Source: Lates calcarifer
Taxonomy: Eukaryota; Chordata; Actinopteri; Centropomidae
DNA: 64,000 bases
Direction of reading: 5' to 3'
NCBI RefSeq assembly: GCF_001640805.2
Contig: NC_066844.1
Span: forward strand, 4,962,277 to 5,026,276
Part shown: positions 29,459 through 46,344 of the stretch, piece by piece
Layout: each line of letters starts with the position of its first letter
Position numbering within the stretch: the first letter of the stretch is position 1
Notes under the pieces: model-generated
Told to the model about the DNA's origin: nothing
Databases searched by the model: none
What the model saw: the letters and a program-made list of their open reading frames with translations, nothing else
Position numbers and translations under genes: made by a program

Positions 29459-32167
29459 ATGGCGGTAGTCATCAGACTGCAGGGTCTGCCCATAGTGGCC
29501 GGCACCATGGACATCAGACACTTCTTCTCTGGCCTCACCATCCCTGACGGGGGAGTGCACATCGTGGGGGGTGAGCATGGCGAGGCCTTCATCGTCTTTG
29601 CCACTGACGAAGACGCTCGGCTGGGGATGATGCGTACAGGCGGGTCCATAAAGGGCTCCAAAGTGTCGCTGTTGCTTAGCAGCAAGACAGAGATGCAGAA
29701 CATGATTGAACTCAGCCGCCGCAGGTTTGAGGCTGGCGCAGGTGCTGTTGAAGCGGCTGCACCTCCAGCAGGAAATGCTAACCGACAAGCTGGTGCGGCC
29801 CCTATACCCACAGTGCAGGCAGGACCAGGGGGGAGAAGTGGCAGCCATGGAAACCAGGGTTTCAGTAACACCTCAGCCTCAGTGACGGCAGCAAGCTCAG
29901 CTCAGGAGCCACCAAGCAACAAGGCAGCAGCTAGCTTGGCCAGTGTGGTGCCCTGCTTCCCCAACAGCTACAGCTCTGCACCCACAATCACCACAGCACT
30001 GGCGTCTCTCAATGCAGGCCCCCCACCCATCCCTCCACTTCCCAGCATGCCTTCCATGCCCCCTATGCCCACGCTGCCCACCATTCCAGTTCCTCCTCCA
30101 GTGTCCTCCCTCCCTCCTGTCCCCACTGTCTCTCCCTTGTCTCAAGGACCTCCAGTGCCTCCTATGTCCCACCTCCCCCACATGTCCTCTCTGCCTCCCT
30201 TCAACCCCTCCCTACCTCCCCCAGCAGGACTGGGCTCTGGCCTCCCTCTTGGAACCCCCAACCCCATGCTGTTTAATCCTCTCTCCCCTCTGGCCTCTCT
30301 TGGCCTTCAGGCCCATATGAAGGCTGCTGCTGCTGCAGCCACAGGAGCAGTTAATCCCGATGAGTTGTTTGTCCTTCTACAGAACCTCCCGTTCTCCTGC
30401 TCAGAGATGGAAGTCAGGGAGTTTTTTCGGGGGCTGGGCGTGGACGGGGTTCGTCTGCTGAGAGATGGGCAGGGTCGGCCAACTGGCAGGGCTATTATCA
30501 AGTTCTTCTCGCCACAGGACAGCTTTGAAGCTGTGAAGCGGGGAGGGGGTATGATGGGCCAAAGGTTTATTGAGATCGCCCCAGCCTCTGAGCGGCAGTG
30601 GGCCAGCCTCAATGACGGCGCAACAGGCCATGCTCCTCACAATAGCAGTAAATCGAATAACAGCAATGAGTCACAGGACCAGCAGCACCGCCGTGGTAAC
30701 GCTGGGACAGGAGGCAGGGATCAGCGAGGAAGGTCAAGATCTCCCCATCGACAGGAGTTCTGTGTCTACCTGAAGGGTCTTCCCTATGAGGCTGACAAGA
30801 AACAGATTAAGGAGTTCTTTAAGAATTTGGCTATTGTGGAGGACACCATCTACATTGCTTATGGGCCGAATGGGCGAGCCACAGGAGAGGGCTTCCTTGA
30901 ATTCAAAACAGAACAGGACTACAAGACTGCTCTGGGTGCTCATATGCAGTACATGGGCACCCGATTCATCCAGGTCCACCCAATCAGCCGGAAGGGAATG
31001 CTTGAAAAGATTGACACCATCCGCAAACGTGAAGCAGCTCAGGGTGATGGCAAGAACCAGGATGGTATGAAAACTCCCAGGAACTGTGCCCACATCACCA
31101 ACATCCCTTACAACGTCTCCAAGAAGGATGTCCGTGCCTTCTTGGAGGGTGTGGGGCTTTACGAGGACACCCTGAAGGTTCTGACAGATAGCCATGGCAA
31201 TGGTTTAGGGCAAGCTATCTTCCAACTGCGGACTGAGGAAGACGCTCGCAAAGCTGAGAGACTGCATCGTCAAAAACTCAATGGCCGTGATGCCTTTGTC
31301 CACCTGGTGACCTTTGACCAAATGAAGGAAATTGAGAGGAATCCTCCTCCCCAGAACAAGAGGGGTCAACGCAACCAGAATCAGAACCAGCAGAACCAAA
31401 TTCAGAATCAGCACCAGCAAACCCAGCCAAGTCCACAGCAGCCCCAGATCAACCCATTTGCTGGGATTAGTGGGGAGGAGTTTAATTTTCTCAGAAACAC
31501 AATGGGCAATCTCAATAGTGCACCTTTTATGACTCCGTTTTCAGCACCAGGAAATGGACTGGCGGGCCCTCCTCCTCTGCCTCCTCTGGCAGCGGGCCTG
31601 GGGGATGTGAATCTGGGCGTGGCTCCTCCACTAGTTGCTGGTCTTCCTGGAGCTCCAATCCTGGAGCCACCAGGCTTTCGTCCTGGTGCTGGGGGAGGAG
31701 CTCCATTTAGTCAGGATGGGCTGAGAGGCTTGGTGCCCTTTGACAGTGCCAACAGAAAAGGAGGTGGAGGAGGACAGAACCGGGCAGGAGGAGCTAACAA
31801 TAACCAAGGACGTCCAGGGGGTGGGGCTACTGGTGGACAGCAGGTGTTCACTCCAGGAGCTGACGGTCTTCGTAACCAGCCAGCCCCTGGAGCATCCAAC
31901 AATCCCAATAGTCAACGTGGTGCCGCCGGCCCGACAATTGTAAAACTTCAGAACATGCCGTTCACTGTGACCGTGGACGAAATCATGGACTTCTTCTACG
32001 GCTACCAGGTGCTGCCAGGCTCAGTCTGCCTGCAATTCAGTGAGAAAGGCCTGCCAACTGGTGAGGCCATGGTGGCCTTCCAGAGCCACGAGGAGGCTGC
32101 TGCCGCCGTCATGGACCTTAATGACCGGCCTATTGGCGCCCGGAAGGTCAAAATAAGCCTGGGTTAA
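29459..32167 (+). CDS. rbm12: RNA-binding motif protein 12 (SWAN)
   Basis: A single uninterrupted 902-codon ORF (human RBM12 932 aa), typical of this gene, whose introns lie only in the 5'UTR. The ATG follows the acceptor at 29430 by 28 bases. Five RRM-type domains are visible: about residues 3-80 (VIRLQGLPIVAG), 300-380 (FVLLQNLPFSCSE), 433-510 (FCVYLKGLPYEADK), 541-620 (AHITNIPYNVSKK) and 826-902 (VKLQNMPFTVTVDE). Between RRM1 and RRM2 is a long Pro/Met-rich segment (about 185-285). A Gln/Asn-rich stretch follows RRM4, and a Gly/Pro-rich segment precedes the last RRM. Best described as an hnRNP F/H-like RNA-binding protein; the exact process is not settled. The next gene downstream is cpne1, as in mammals. 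Confidence 0.97.
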   Translation: MAVVIRLQGLPIVAGTMDIRHFFSGLTIPDGGVHIVGGEHGEAFIVFATDEDARLGMMRTGGSIKGSKVSLLLSSKTEMQNMIELSRRRFEAGAGAVEAAAPPAGNANRQAGAAPIPTVQAGPGGRSGSHGNQGFSNTSASVTAASSAQEPPSNKAAASLASVVPCFPNSYSSAPTITTALASLNAGPPPIPPLPSMPSMPPMPTLPTIPVPPPVSSLPPVPTVSPLSQGPPVPPMSHLPHMSSLPPFNPSLPPPAGLGSGLPLGTPNPMLFNPLSPLASLGLQAHMKAAAAAATGAVNPDELFVLLQNLPFSCSEMEVREFFRGLGVDGVRLLRDGQGRPTGRAIIKFFSPQDSFEAVKRGGGMMGQRFIEIAPASERQWASLNDGATGHAPHNSSKSNNSNESQDQQHRRGNAGTGGRDQRGRSRSPHRQEFCVYLKGLPYEADKKQIKEFFKNLAIVEDTIYIAYGPNGRATGEGFLEFKTEQDYKTALGAHMQYMGTRFIQVHPISRKGMLEKIDTIRKREAAQGDGKNQDGMKTPRNCAHITNIPYNVSKKDVRAFLEGVGLYEDTLKVLTDSHGNGLGQAIFQLRTEEDARKAERLHRQKLNGRDAFVHLVTFDQMKEIERNPPPQNKRGQRNQNQNQQNQIQNQHQQTQPSPQQPQINPFAGISGEEFNFLRNTMGNLNSAPFMTPFSAPGNGLAGPPPLPPLAAGLGDVNLGVAPPLVAGLPGAPILEPPGFRPGAGGGAPFSQDGLRGLVPFDSANRKGGGGGQNRAGGANNNQGRPGGGATGGQQVFTPGADGLRNQPAPGASNNPNSQRGAAGPTIVKLQNMPFTVTVDEIMDFFYGYQVLPGSVCLQFSEKGLPTGEAMVAFQSHEEAAAAVMDLNDRPIGARKVKISLG

Positions 32168-32600
32168 AACGCTACCCTGAAACAGACTAACTGTAAATAA
32201 AAGATGTTACACCCACCTGGATCAACAGTCCACGTGAAAGCCAACTTAAACCTAACCTGATTCTGGTTCAAAACTCAACCTTCAAGTGTCTGTTTACACC
32301 TTGCCCTGTCATTCATTACTGAAGCTCCTCCCCCTGTAAATAATGGCAGGTAAGCCCTGCCCCTTGCAGTCTGTCCACTAGGAAGACTGATCCAGACTTT
32401 GCTCTTTCCTGCAGCTCCTCCACTGACTCCAGTAGCACAAACTAATGATGATGATGATGATGATATTGATGATGATGTTGATGTTGATGATGATGTTGAT
32501 GATGGCAGTTTTTGGTGTTTTCTTAACCTGTTTTCATGACAGTGCAGCTTTTTGTCAAATCATGTCCAGAGTTGACACACTGACCATGCACAACTGTTTT

Positions 32601-33070
32601 GTTGCTATGGTAACATGATGAATATAATGAGGCATTGTTGCTGTATGCGCTTAAATATGCTGTGCTGCTGTGGTTTAAAATTGACATGCTCTGTTGCTAT
32701 GGTAAAGTCTTTACATGCTCTGTTGCTATGGTAAAATTATGATGAAAAGTCACAGTATGTTGCCAAGATAAAATGTTTATGCTCTGTTGCTATGATAAAA
32801 TCTTTACATGCCCTGTTGCTCTGGTAAAACATGCTGTAGATGAAAAGCTTTTCTTCCACAGTGAAATGTTGATGCTCTGTTGCTATGGTAAAGTCTTCAC
32901 ATGTTGCTTTGGTAAAATTATGATATAAAGCTATGTTGCTATGATCAAATGTTCATGCTCTGTTGCTATGGTGAAATGTTGACATGTTCCGTTGCTATGG
33001 TGAAAGTTATCCTTACATCAAGCTCTGTTGCCATTGTAAAAGGCAGACACTGTTGCTACAGGTAACATGA
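32601..33070 (+). repeat. GTTGCTATGG minisatellite in the rbm12 3'UTR
   Basis: About 14 degenerate units of roughly 27-60 bp, each starting GTTGCTATGGTAAA or a close variant and often ending CATGCTCT. The first unit contains GTTGCTATGGTAAC, an RFX X-box-like palindrome (32601-32614). It would be part of the rbm12 mRNA. Confidence 0.85.
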
Positions 33071-33461
33071 TGATACATTTCTGTGTCGCAGCAGTGCTCT
33101 GTGGATGTGGGATGGACAGATTGCTGACTCGTGTTTTATTTTGTAAATAATGACTTTGGGCTGCTGAATCCTTTTCCTCTGTCACATTTTTTTGATGTTG
33201 CTGTGTTTCAACAATGCCACTACCAACTTCTCTACCCTTACCCCCCACTACCCCTTTCCACAGCACATGCTCATTAGGTGTTTGGACTGTAGAGCGAGAT
33301 GAGAGTCTAGCGTTTTTAGTTTGGTAGCTTTTTGTTGTATGTATGTTTGATAATGTTTTGGATGTTTCCACCTTAAAGCTCATTTTGTTTCTATTGTCAG
33401 TGTGAACAAACTTGTATGATCGTATAACCATACATGATGTGGAGTCTCCTTTGCTTTGGCT

Positions 33462-33467
33462 AATAAA
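33462..33467 (+). terminator. rbm12: rbm12 polyadenylation signal
   Basis: Canonical AATAAA about 1.3 kb after the stop, with ordinary spacing to a GC-poor downstream element. Confidence 0.7.
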
Positions 33468-33485
33468 AGGACATTCCTGATGCAC

Positions 33486-35159
33486 AACTGCTCACCTGCG
33501 ATCAGCTCTCTCTGATTGTCTGCTCTTCACTGTCTGATGATGGAAACTTTTTATTTTGTTATACTTGAACACTGGGATGGTTTAGAATAGAGATCACCTT
33601 TATGTTGATGTTATCAGGTACATTAACCTTTGTGCCTCAAATCATTGCTTTTATATCCGAGACTTAGCCACAGGTTTGATTTAAAAAAAAAAAAAAAAAA
33701 AAACTACCATGTTTGGTAGCAGCTAGGCCCAAGGTTTAACAGACTCAAACAGTGGTCTGGTCTGTAGGATCTGGACTGAAGCTTTTATGCATTTCTACAG
33801 TGACTTAAAACCAAACCATTAGACTTCCTGCCTTCCTACCTGTCTTCCAGAATTAGTAACCACCTCCAAGTTGATGCTAACAGCTCGGCTAGCACACAGG
33901 GTAACAGTTATACTACCAGGGAAGGAAATTGCTGACAGGCAAACATGGAGTCAAAGCTAGCACACTTTTATTGGATTAACTTGGCATGATTTGATGTGAT
34001 AAACAGACTCTCGAAATGCTGATACTCCTCAGGAATCCTGACGTTCCAGGTAGTTCCTGCTCCACCTGAGGGTTGAGGCTGCTAATAGGTTCTAAAGATC
34101 CTGTGAGTCAGTGGTAGAAATAAAAGGACTAAATAAAGCAAAAGCACTTCAAGTGAATGTAAGGGTAGTTCATTTAAACCTTTAGGGAGCTGAGTAGTGA
34201 TCAAATAAATGAATTTTTTAAGGAAAGTATTTTTTCAGTCACTTATCCTGAGCTATGGATTTAACGGTCAGGTTTATGTAGACATAGTTTAAGAGTTGTC
34301 AGAAGGAAACAAATGTTGTGATCTAAGAATAACAGATTTCTGTCCCTTAAATTCTTTTGATGTAGGAATTCATCATGAAGTCTTTCCTGGTCCTTTACCT
34401 CAGAACAAAGAGAACAAGGCAAAAATGAGAGGACAGAGGGAGGAAGGTGGGCTGTACAGGATGTAACTGTTACCAATGTCATTTAATCACAGATAGTTTT
34501 ATCAGTCTGTCTTTAAAATAACTACCACTAATGGTATCATGAAGAAAAAATAATTACATTTTGATTTCAACAATAGTCACCTCAGCTGTTTTCAGTTTCT
34601 GTGATGTGCAGATTTAAGATGAAGCCTTAGTCATTTCTGATTAGTGCACACATGCAGTATTTTGTAGGGTAGAGTCTCACTAGCAGAGAGGATCATTAGA
34701 CCCAGTTTTGTTTGAAGAGAAACCATCTGCTGCTTTCAGGAAATGGTTAACCTCCATCCAGGTACAATGATACCAGTGCTCGACTGGTTGGCATGCAATG
34801 TTGACTTGTATGTTTATGTGTATGAGGCCATAATAAAAAGAATTGAAACACTTTTAAGACGATGATGAAATGATAAATGATTGTTGCTATAGATGACTGT
34901 GTTGTGGACCTTGTGTGTGGAGAAAGGGGGAAACAAAAAGTAGAATAAATGAAAATCCTGGCCTCTGCAAAGGATGCGAGTCTGAAAAGTGAGTGTGTGG
35001 GACAGAGGTGAAATTATTGCTGAAAGACTGACACTGAGCTGTCCACCATTCACCTGCTGAGGTCCCCCCTCCTACTTATCAGTATATATACAGAAAGCAG
35101 GACTTGAAGGTGAGTGACGGACACAAAGACGCTCCATGTAGACCACAGAAAAATGACAG
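33486..35159. other. Intergenic, rbm12 to cpne1, left part
   Basis: AT-rich. It contains a poly-A run at about 33682-33703. No gene, exon or named repeat is recognised. Confidence 0.4.
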
Positions 35160-36110
35160 ATAGTGTCTGAACAATGGCCAGTAAATGACACGTCATAGCC
35201 TGTAGACCATCATCATCATAAACAATCCTAGATTCACCTAGAAGGGAATATATCTAAATTTACAATCATGTTGAGATGGCAGATGTCATGTAGGAAATAG
35301 ATAATGCCCAGTAAATTTTGTATTTTAATTGGTGGATGATGGTCTGTAGATGGTAGTGCTTAGTTGGTTAATAGTAGCCTGTAGATGGTACATGGTAGTC
35401 AGAACATAGAGAGCAGATGTGGTGGCCTGTAGATAGCAGAGTGCAGATAGTATTGGTCTAAATGCTACATAGCAGTGTGGAGATGTTTGATAGAGACAAA
35501 GCTGCCTGTAGTGTTTAATAGTGGCCATTAGATGATAGAGGGTGGCATGTAAATGGTAGCATGAGGAAGGTAGATAGTGGTCTGTAGATGATGTATGACA
35601 GTTGGTAGATGGTTGTTTATAATGTTAAATAGTGGCTTGTAGATTGTAGCATTTAATTGGTGCAAAGGAGCTTGCAAATGGTAGATGCTAGCCTATGGTA
35701 GCCTATAGGTAGTAAATGGTCATTGTTAGATGGCAGCATGTAAATGATAGATGATAGTAGGTAGATTGTAGATGGTAATCTGTGAATGGTGACATGGAAA
35801 TGTTCAAATTGTAGTGTTTAGACTGTAGAAGGTGGCTTGTAAACCATAGATGGTGGTTGGTTAAGGGTGGTAGCATTTGTGTGCTAAGCATTGGACATCA
35901 GATTATAAATGGGGGCATGAGACTGGATAGTGACCTGTAGATCATAGCAATTAGTCAGTAAATGCTAGCCTGTAAATGGCAGCATATAGATGGTATATGG
36001 TAGTGTTTAATCAGTAGATGGTGGCTTGTAATCTAGCAGCTGGTGGCCTATAGATGGTAGAGATCATCAGCTAGATGGTGGCCAATAGATGGCTGCTGGT
36101 AGATGGTGGT
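35160..36110. repeat. Long degenerate TAGATGGTAG minisatellite
   Basis: Nearly 1 kb of imperfect units such as GTAGATGGTAG, GTGGCCTGTAGATGATAG and AGATGGTGGC, with spacing about 20-45 bp. There is no open frame of interest. The unit is too diverged to count exactly by eye. Confidence 0.85.
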
Positions 36111-37860
36111 GCCATTTTTTTCAGCATTGTTCATCGAGGGAAATGCACGATTGCAGGTGCAGTGGAGATACAGCTCTGTGCATTTTAAAGCTCTTATTTA
36201 TCAGACTATTTCCAAGCAAATTTTAAATGGTGATAGTTTTATAAAACAGTTGGATCAGACCTGTAGCTCAGCAGTTTGTTCCTTTTCATCTTAGCTGATG
36301 GTGTTTTGATGAATGAGATTATTTGATGATTAAAGTGATGAAATATATTTTTTTTTACTTTTTGATAAATTCAGTCTATTTTATTTGATATTTAAATGGG
36401 CTTTATATTTTTAGATTTACAATTTCTGAAGCATATCTAAATATATCTGAAGCTTATTTTGGAACAAAATTTCAGATTGAATTGAAGGACCATATTATGA
36501 ATATTATGATAGATTACTACTCTAGGTTGACTCCTGTAGATGATACAAATAACCCCCTTTATATTTCCCCATCAGTTGCTTAAGGTTGTTAAAGCTGTCT
36601 TATCCCACTCAATCTGACTTACTCTTACTCAAATCAGTAAAGTTCTGTGGGTCTGAAGAAAGTTAAGAAAGTTAATGGTAACAATGGAGACTGACAGAGG
36701 TTCAGCACAATTTCAGAGCATGAGAGCAGTTTTTTTTCATGGAGGTGGATCTTAAGAGGATGAGGATGATTCAATGATGATGCCAAGGACGACTAAGACA
36801 TGAGCTCAGTGTTTCTGTGTGTGTGTTCTACAGGGTTCAACATTGCTTTATGCCTCTTCTTTCTTTCTCACAAAGGTATTTTCTTCTGTGTTTTGGTCTT
36901 TCCTGTTTTGTCTCTCATCTGTGATGTGATGCTCTGCAGTTTTTTCTGACTCCACTGGCTCTGCTGCAAAGGATGAATAAAATTAAACTGGATTGTTCTC
37001 TCTGAGGAGGTTGGCTCGTGCCATGTTGAGTTTATTCTGTGTCTTCTCTGCTCTAACCGTTTTGAGACTTTTTTTTTTTTTTTTGAGCCTCGGTACAGTT
37101 CATCAGACACAGTTCTGCTGCAGTTCTGCTCCGACTTGAGTGTCTGCTCTTCAACATCACAGGATTTTACTTTTTAACTTGTCTTGACGTGAGTGTGAAG
37201 GTCTTGAGAACAGTAGTTTCTCTAGAATAAATCTTAACTAAAGGTCCATTTACTGCTTAACTTACTTAAACTTTACATAAAGGTTTACATAGGCTGTAAT
37301 TCATCCAGCAGGTGCAGTGACTAGATTGAACATTGTCAGAGTACTCCTAGATCAATACAAGTGAATCAAAATATCCAATAGTGTGTTCAGCAACAAGATT
37401 GAAACGATCTCATCTGCTGTGTTAAATCATATCATTGCACTTGTTGTCAGGCCTTTAGACTGGAGAGAATAGTCTTCCTTTTACAAGAGTACAGTGAAGG
37501 ACTGGAAGGATCATTAAAAAATCAACCAGTCTGAACCTACTTCCCTTAAGATTTGTTTCTTCTTCTCCTGTTTTTGTGCTTTCCTCTTTGTGTTATTGGT
37601 GTTATATTTAGTGTATTATGGATTATCGGCTATGTGATGTATTGTATGTATTATACTTTATAAACTTCCATTTCACACTCTAAAAGTAGCGAAGCACCTG
37701 CTACAAGCTGATTTATTAAAGCCAATCCTGTTGTCATGAACGCTGCTTCATGTGTGCTCATGCGTTATTTTGTCGTGATGCTGCTTTTATTCTGAAGGGG
37801 TGTAGTCGGAAGTTTTATTGCTGCTAGCTTTGAAAGGTTAGAAACGTCAGCCAGTCACTC
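36111..37860. other. Intergenic, right part
   Basis: No gene or named repeat seen apart from a poly-T run near 37068-37084. An open frame at 36103-36294 has no recognisable family. Confidence 0.35.
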
Positions 37861-38146
37861 TGAGTCAGAGGGCGTGACTGACAGTCATCTAGTCCAATCA
37901 GGACGCGGTCATGCAACTGCCTGTCCAATCAGAGTGCAGCTGGTGTGTGTGTGTGCCGCTCCCTGTTAACTGAAGCTGCTAGGACGGAGACAAACGGCCG
38001 TTTTCTGCCTCAGTTATCGTTAATCCATAAATTCCAGCCGTGGTTAAGTTTTCTGTAAAGTCTATCAGAGCGGTTAGTTAAAGATTAGTGCACTCGCAGG
38101 TGTGTTTGCTCGGACTGAAAAGGTTTCGTTTCCTGTTCGCGACTGA
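37861..38146 (+). promoter_or_regulatory. cpne1: cpne1 promoter with paired CCAAT boxes and 5'UTR exon
   Basis: Two identical CCAATCA boxes start at 37894 and 37925, 31 bp apart, the spacing often seen for paired NF-Y sites. An AP-1-like TGAGTCA lies at 37861-37867. CpG-containing sequence follows, and a consensus donor (CTGA then GTGAGT) follows 38146. The acceptor CCCCCTCAG at 39304 abuts the cpne1 ATG, so a single 5'UTR intron is likely. Confidence 0.55.
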
Positions 38147-38515
38147 GTGAGTAGTTACCCTCCGCCTTGGTGTTTGATCCTGTGGTTTAAAGGAGATTAA
38201 ACACAACGGCTCTGATAAGGTGATTTACAAAGTTTATATTTGCACAACCCTCTGTGAGTGTGTGTGTGTGTGTTTGAAAGAGAGAGAGAGCACTGGTGTG
38301 TGTTTGGTCAACTGCTAGTTGAAGTGGCTGACTGGTTTTACAGCTTCAGTTTGTCTCATGCTGGTGATGCCTTCAGGTGCTGCTTACTTCATTCAAATTC
38401 ATTCAATCTTGCAAATTCAGCAACTCTTCAGGTGTGGGAAAGTCATTCATTTGGTCCTAAACAGTCAGGCGTACTGTGTTTGTATTGGAAATAGTTATTG
38501 GTTGCTGAAGATTAG

Positions 38516-38606
38516 GAGTGGCTTTCAGTTTCTTGCTCAAGGACACGCAGGAGGTGTTTGGAATTGAACCACCAACATCTTGTGCTACAGCCACCCCAGA
38601 GTCTGT
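38516..38606 (-). mobile_element. tRNA-derived SINE fragment
   Basis: Read on the - strand it has a B-box-like GGTTCAATTCC followed by GTGTCCTTGAGCAAG, a signature of teleost tRNA-derived SINEs. A related piece on the + strand is at 60361-60470. Confidence 0.6.
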
Positions 38607-39183
38607 CTCTTAATCTGTGGAGGGTTGAATTATTAATTAATTGCTGATTCAAAGCCATTTATCAATCAGAACTTTCCAGAAATATCTCATTTCAGTCTTT
38701 TCCATTACAGATTTTGGTCTAACTTAACCTTTTTAAACGTAATCCTAAAGCTCATTGGCCCCATCATGTCTCCATACAAGGGTTTGTTCACCAGAGAGCC
38801 CAGCCCTGGTTTATAGCTGCTGTAAAGAGAAGATGCTCTGAGGCAGCAGCCTTGTTTCAGTCTGTTTTCTCAGTGTCCGTTGGAGGATCTACAGCCTCCT
38901 TTGCATGTGAAGAAGATAAATTTTGTGCAGTCATACAGTGTTATCACAGAGTGTGTGTGATGCAACATAATGTGAAGTAAATTCAGTGTAAAATATAAAT
39001 AGACCATAGTGGAAGTAACCTATCAGCAGAGTTCCGGTCAGTATTTCCTTTAAAGCCTCTTTGTGATTTTATTACTGTGGTGCACAGGTGAAGTAGCTGT
39101 GACATGAATTGTTTAAGTGCAGACTCAGAGAGGTTTTGTTGGATTCAGTGTTGAGCAGGTCTGTAGCTGTAGTTCTTGGTTAT

Positions 39184-39250
39184 TAAAGCTGCAACGATTA
39201 GTTGACTAAGTGACAAGATGACGGAAAATTAAAGAGCAGTTTATCGCTGA
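39184..39250. mobile_element. Fragment of a dispersed inverted-repeat element
   Basis: AGCTGCAACGATTAGTTGAC matches one end of the element family at 3947-4262 and 50449-50744. The rest is missing. Confidence 0.45.
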
Positions 39251-39304
39251 TCTCAGTTACTCTCCTGAGTCCTGATCCGAAGGTCTCTCTCTGTCCCCCC
39301 TCAG

Positions 39305-45663
<6,359 letters not shown>

Positions 45664-46286
45664 ACCCCCACATGACCTAAATCCTACCCCCCCCCCCCCC
45701 CCCCAAAGTCCCCCAAAGTCCCCCACAAAGCTGAATGCCAACCCTTCATTCCAGGCTCAGACCACCACCTCTACTCTGCCCCCCTCCACTCACAAAGTCG
45801 ACCACTTTTCCGGGACCAACCTAATGTGTTGCTGGCAATCTCAGCCAATCACAAGGCAGCATTCAGCTGTCAGCCAATCAGGATGCCAGGGGCAACCCTC
45901 CCCAGTTTCCTTTTTAAATCACTTTTAAAACCACGCTGTTTTCTCTGATGATAATCATGTAGTTTAGATGATAGATTGATATTGATTGCTCTGCTGCTTC
46001 TACGCTAACTATGCAGATCACGTGTTTACTAACGTGTCTAAAAAAAAAAATCACAGAGCCGCACACACACAGACAGACACAAAAAAATTCATCCATATTG
46101 TTTCCATGTTGCCATAGTAACAGTAAAGGGCCACTGATCTGCTGAGAGCTGAACTTTTCCCATTCACTTCAGTGAGTTTTAGCACAGCAGCATCTAGTGG
46201 ACGTTAGAGGAACTGCAGCCACAGTTACCTCACCTAATCATTCGTTGCCATGGTGACACTATGCACCCTGGACCAGCTCTCTCTCT

Positions 46287-46292
46287 CTGTGT

Positions 46293-46343
<51 letters not shown>
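46287..46343. repeat. (GT)n microsatellite
   Basis: About 28 GT units with one AT interruption, in the cpne1 3' region. Confidence 0.95.

Positions 46344-46344
<1 letters not shown>

Larger units (their letters stand above)
32168..33485 (+). other. rbm12: rbm12 3'UTR
   Basis: Runs from the stop to just past a clean AATAAA at 33462-33467, with a GT/T-rich region following. It holds a short GATGAT/GTT tract (about 32443-32502) and a GTTGCTATGG-type minisatellite at 32601-33070. Confidence 0.7.

Noticed and set aside
29341..31915. Long antisense and alternate-frame open stretches over rbm12
   Set aside because: They are shadows of the 902-codon ORF produced by its GC-rich, low-stop composition.
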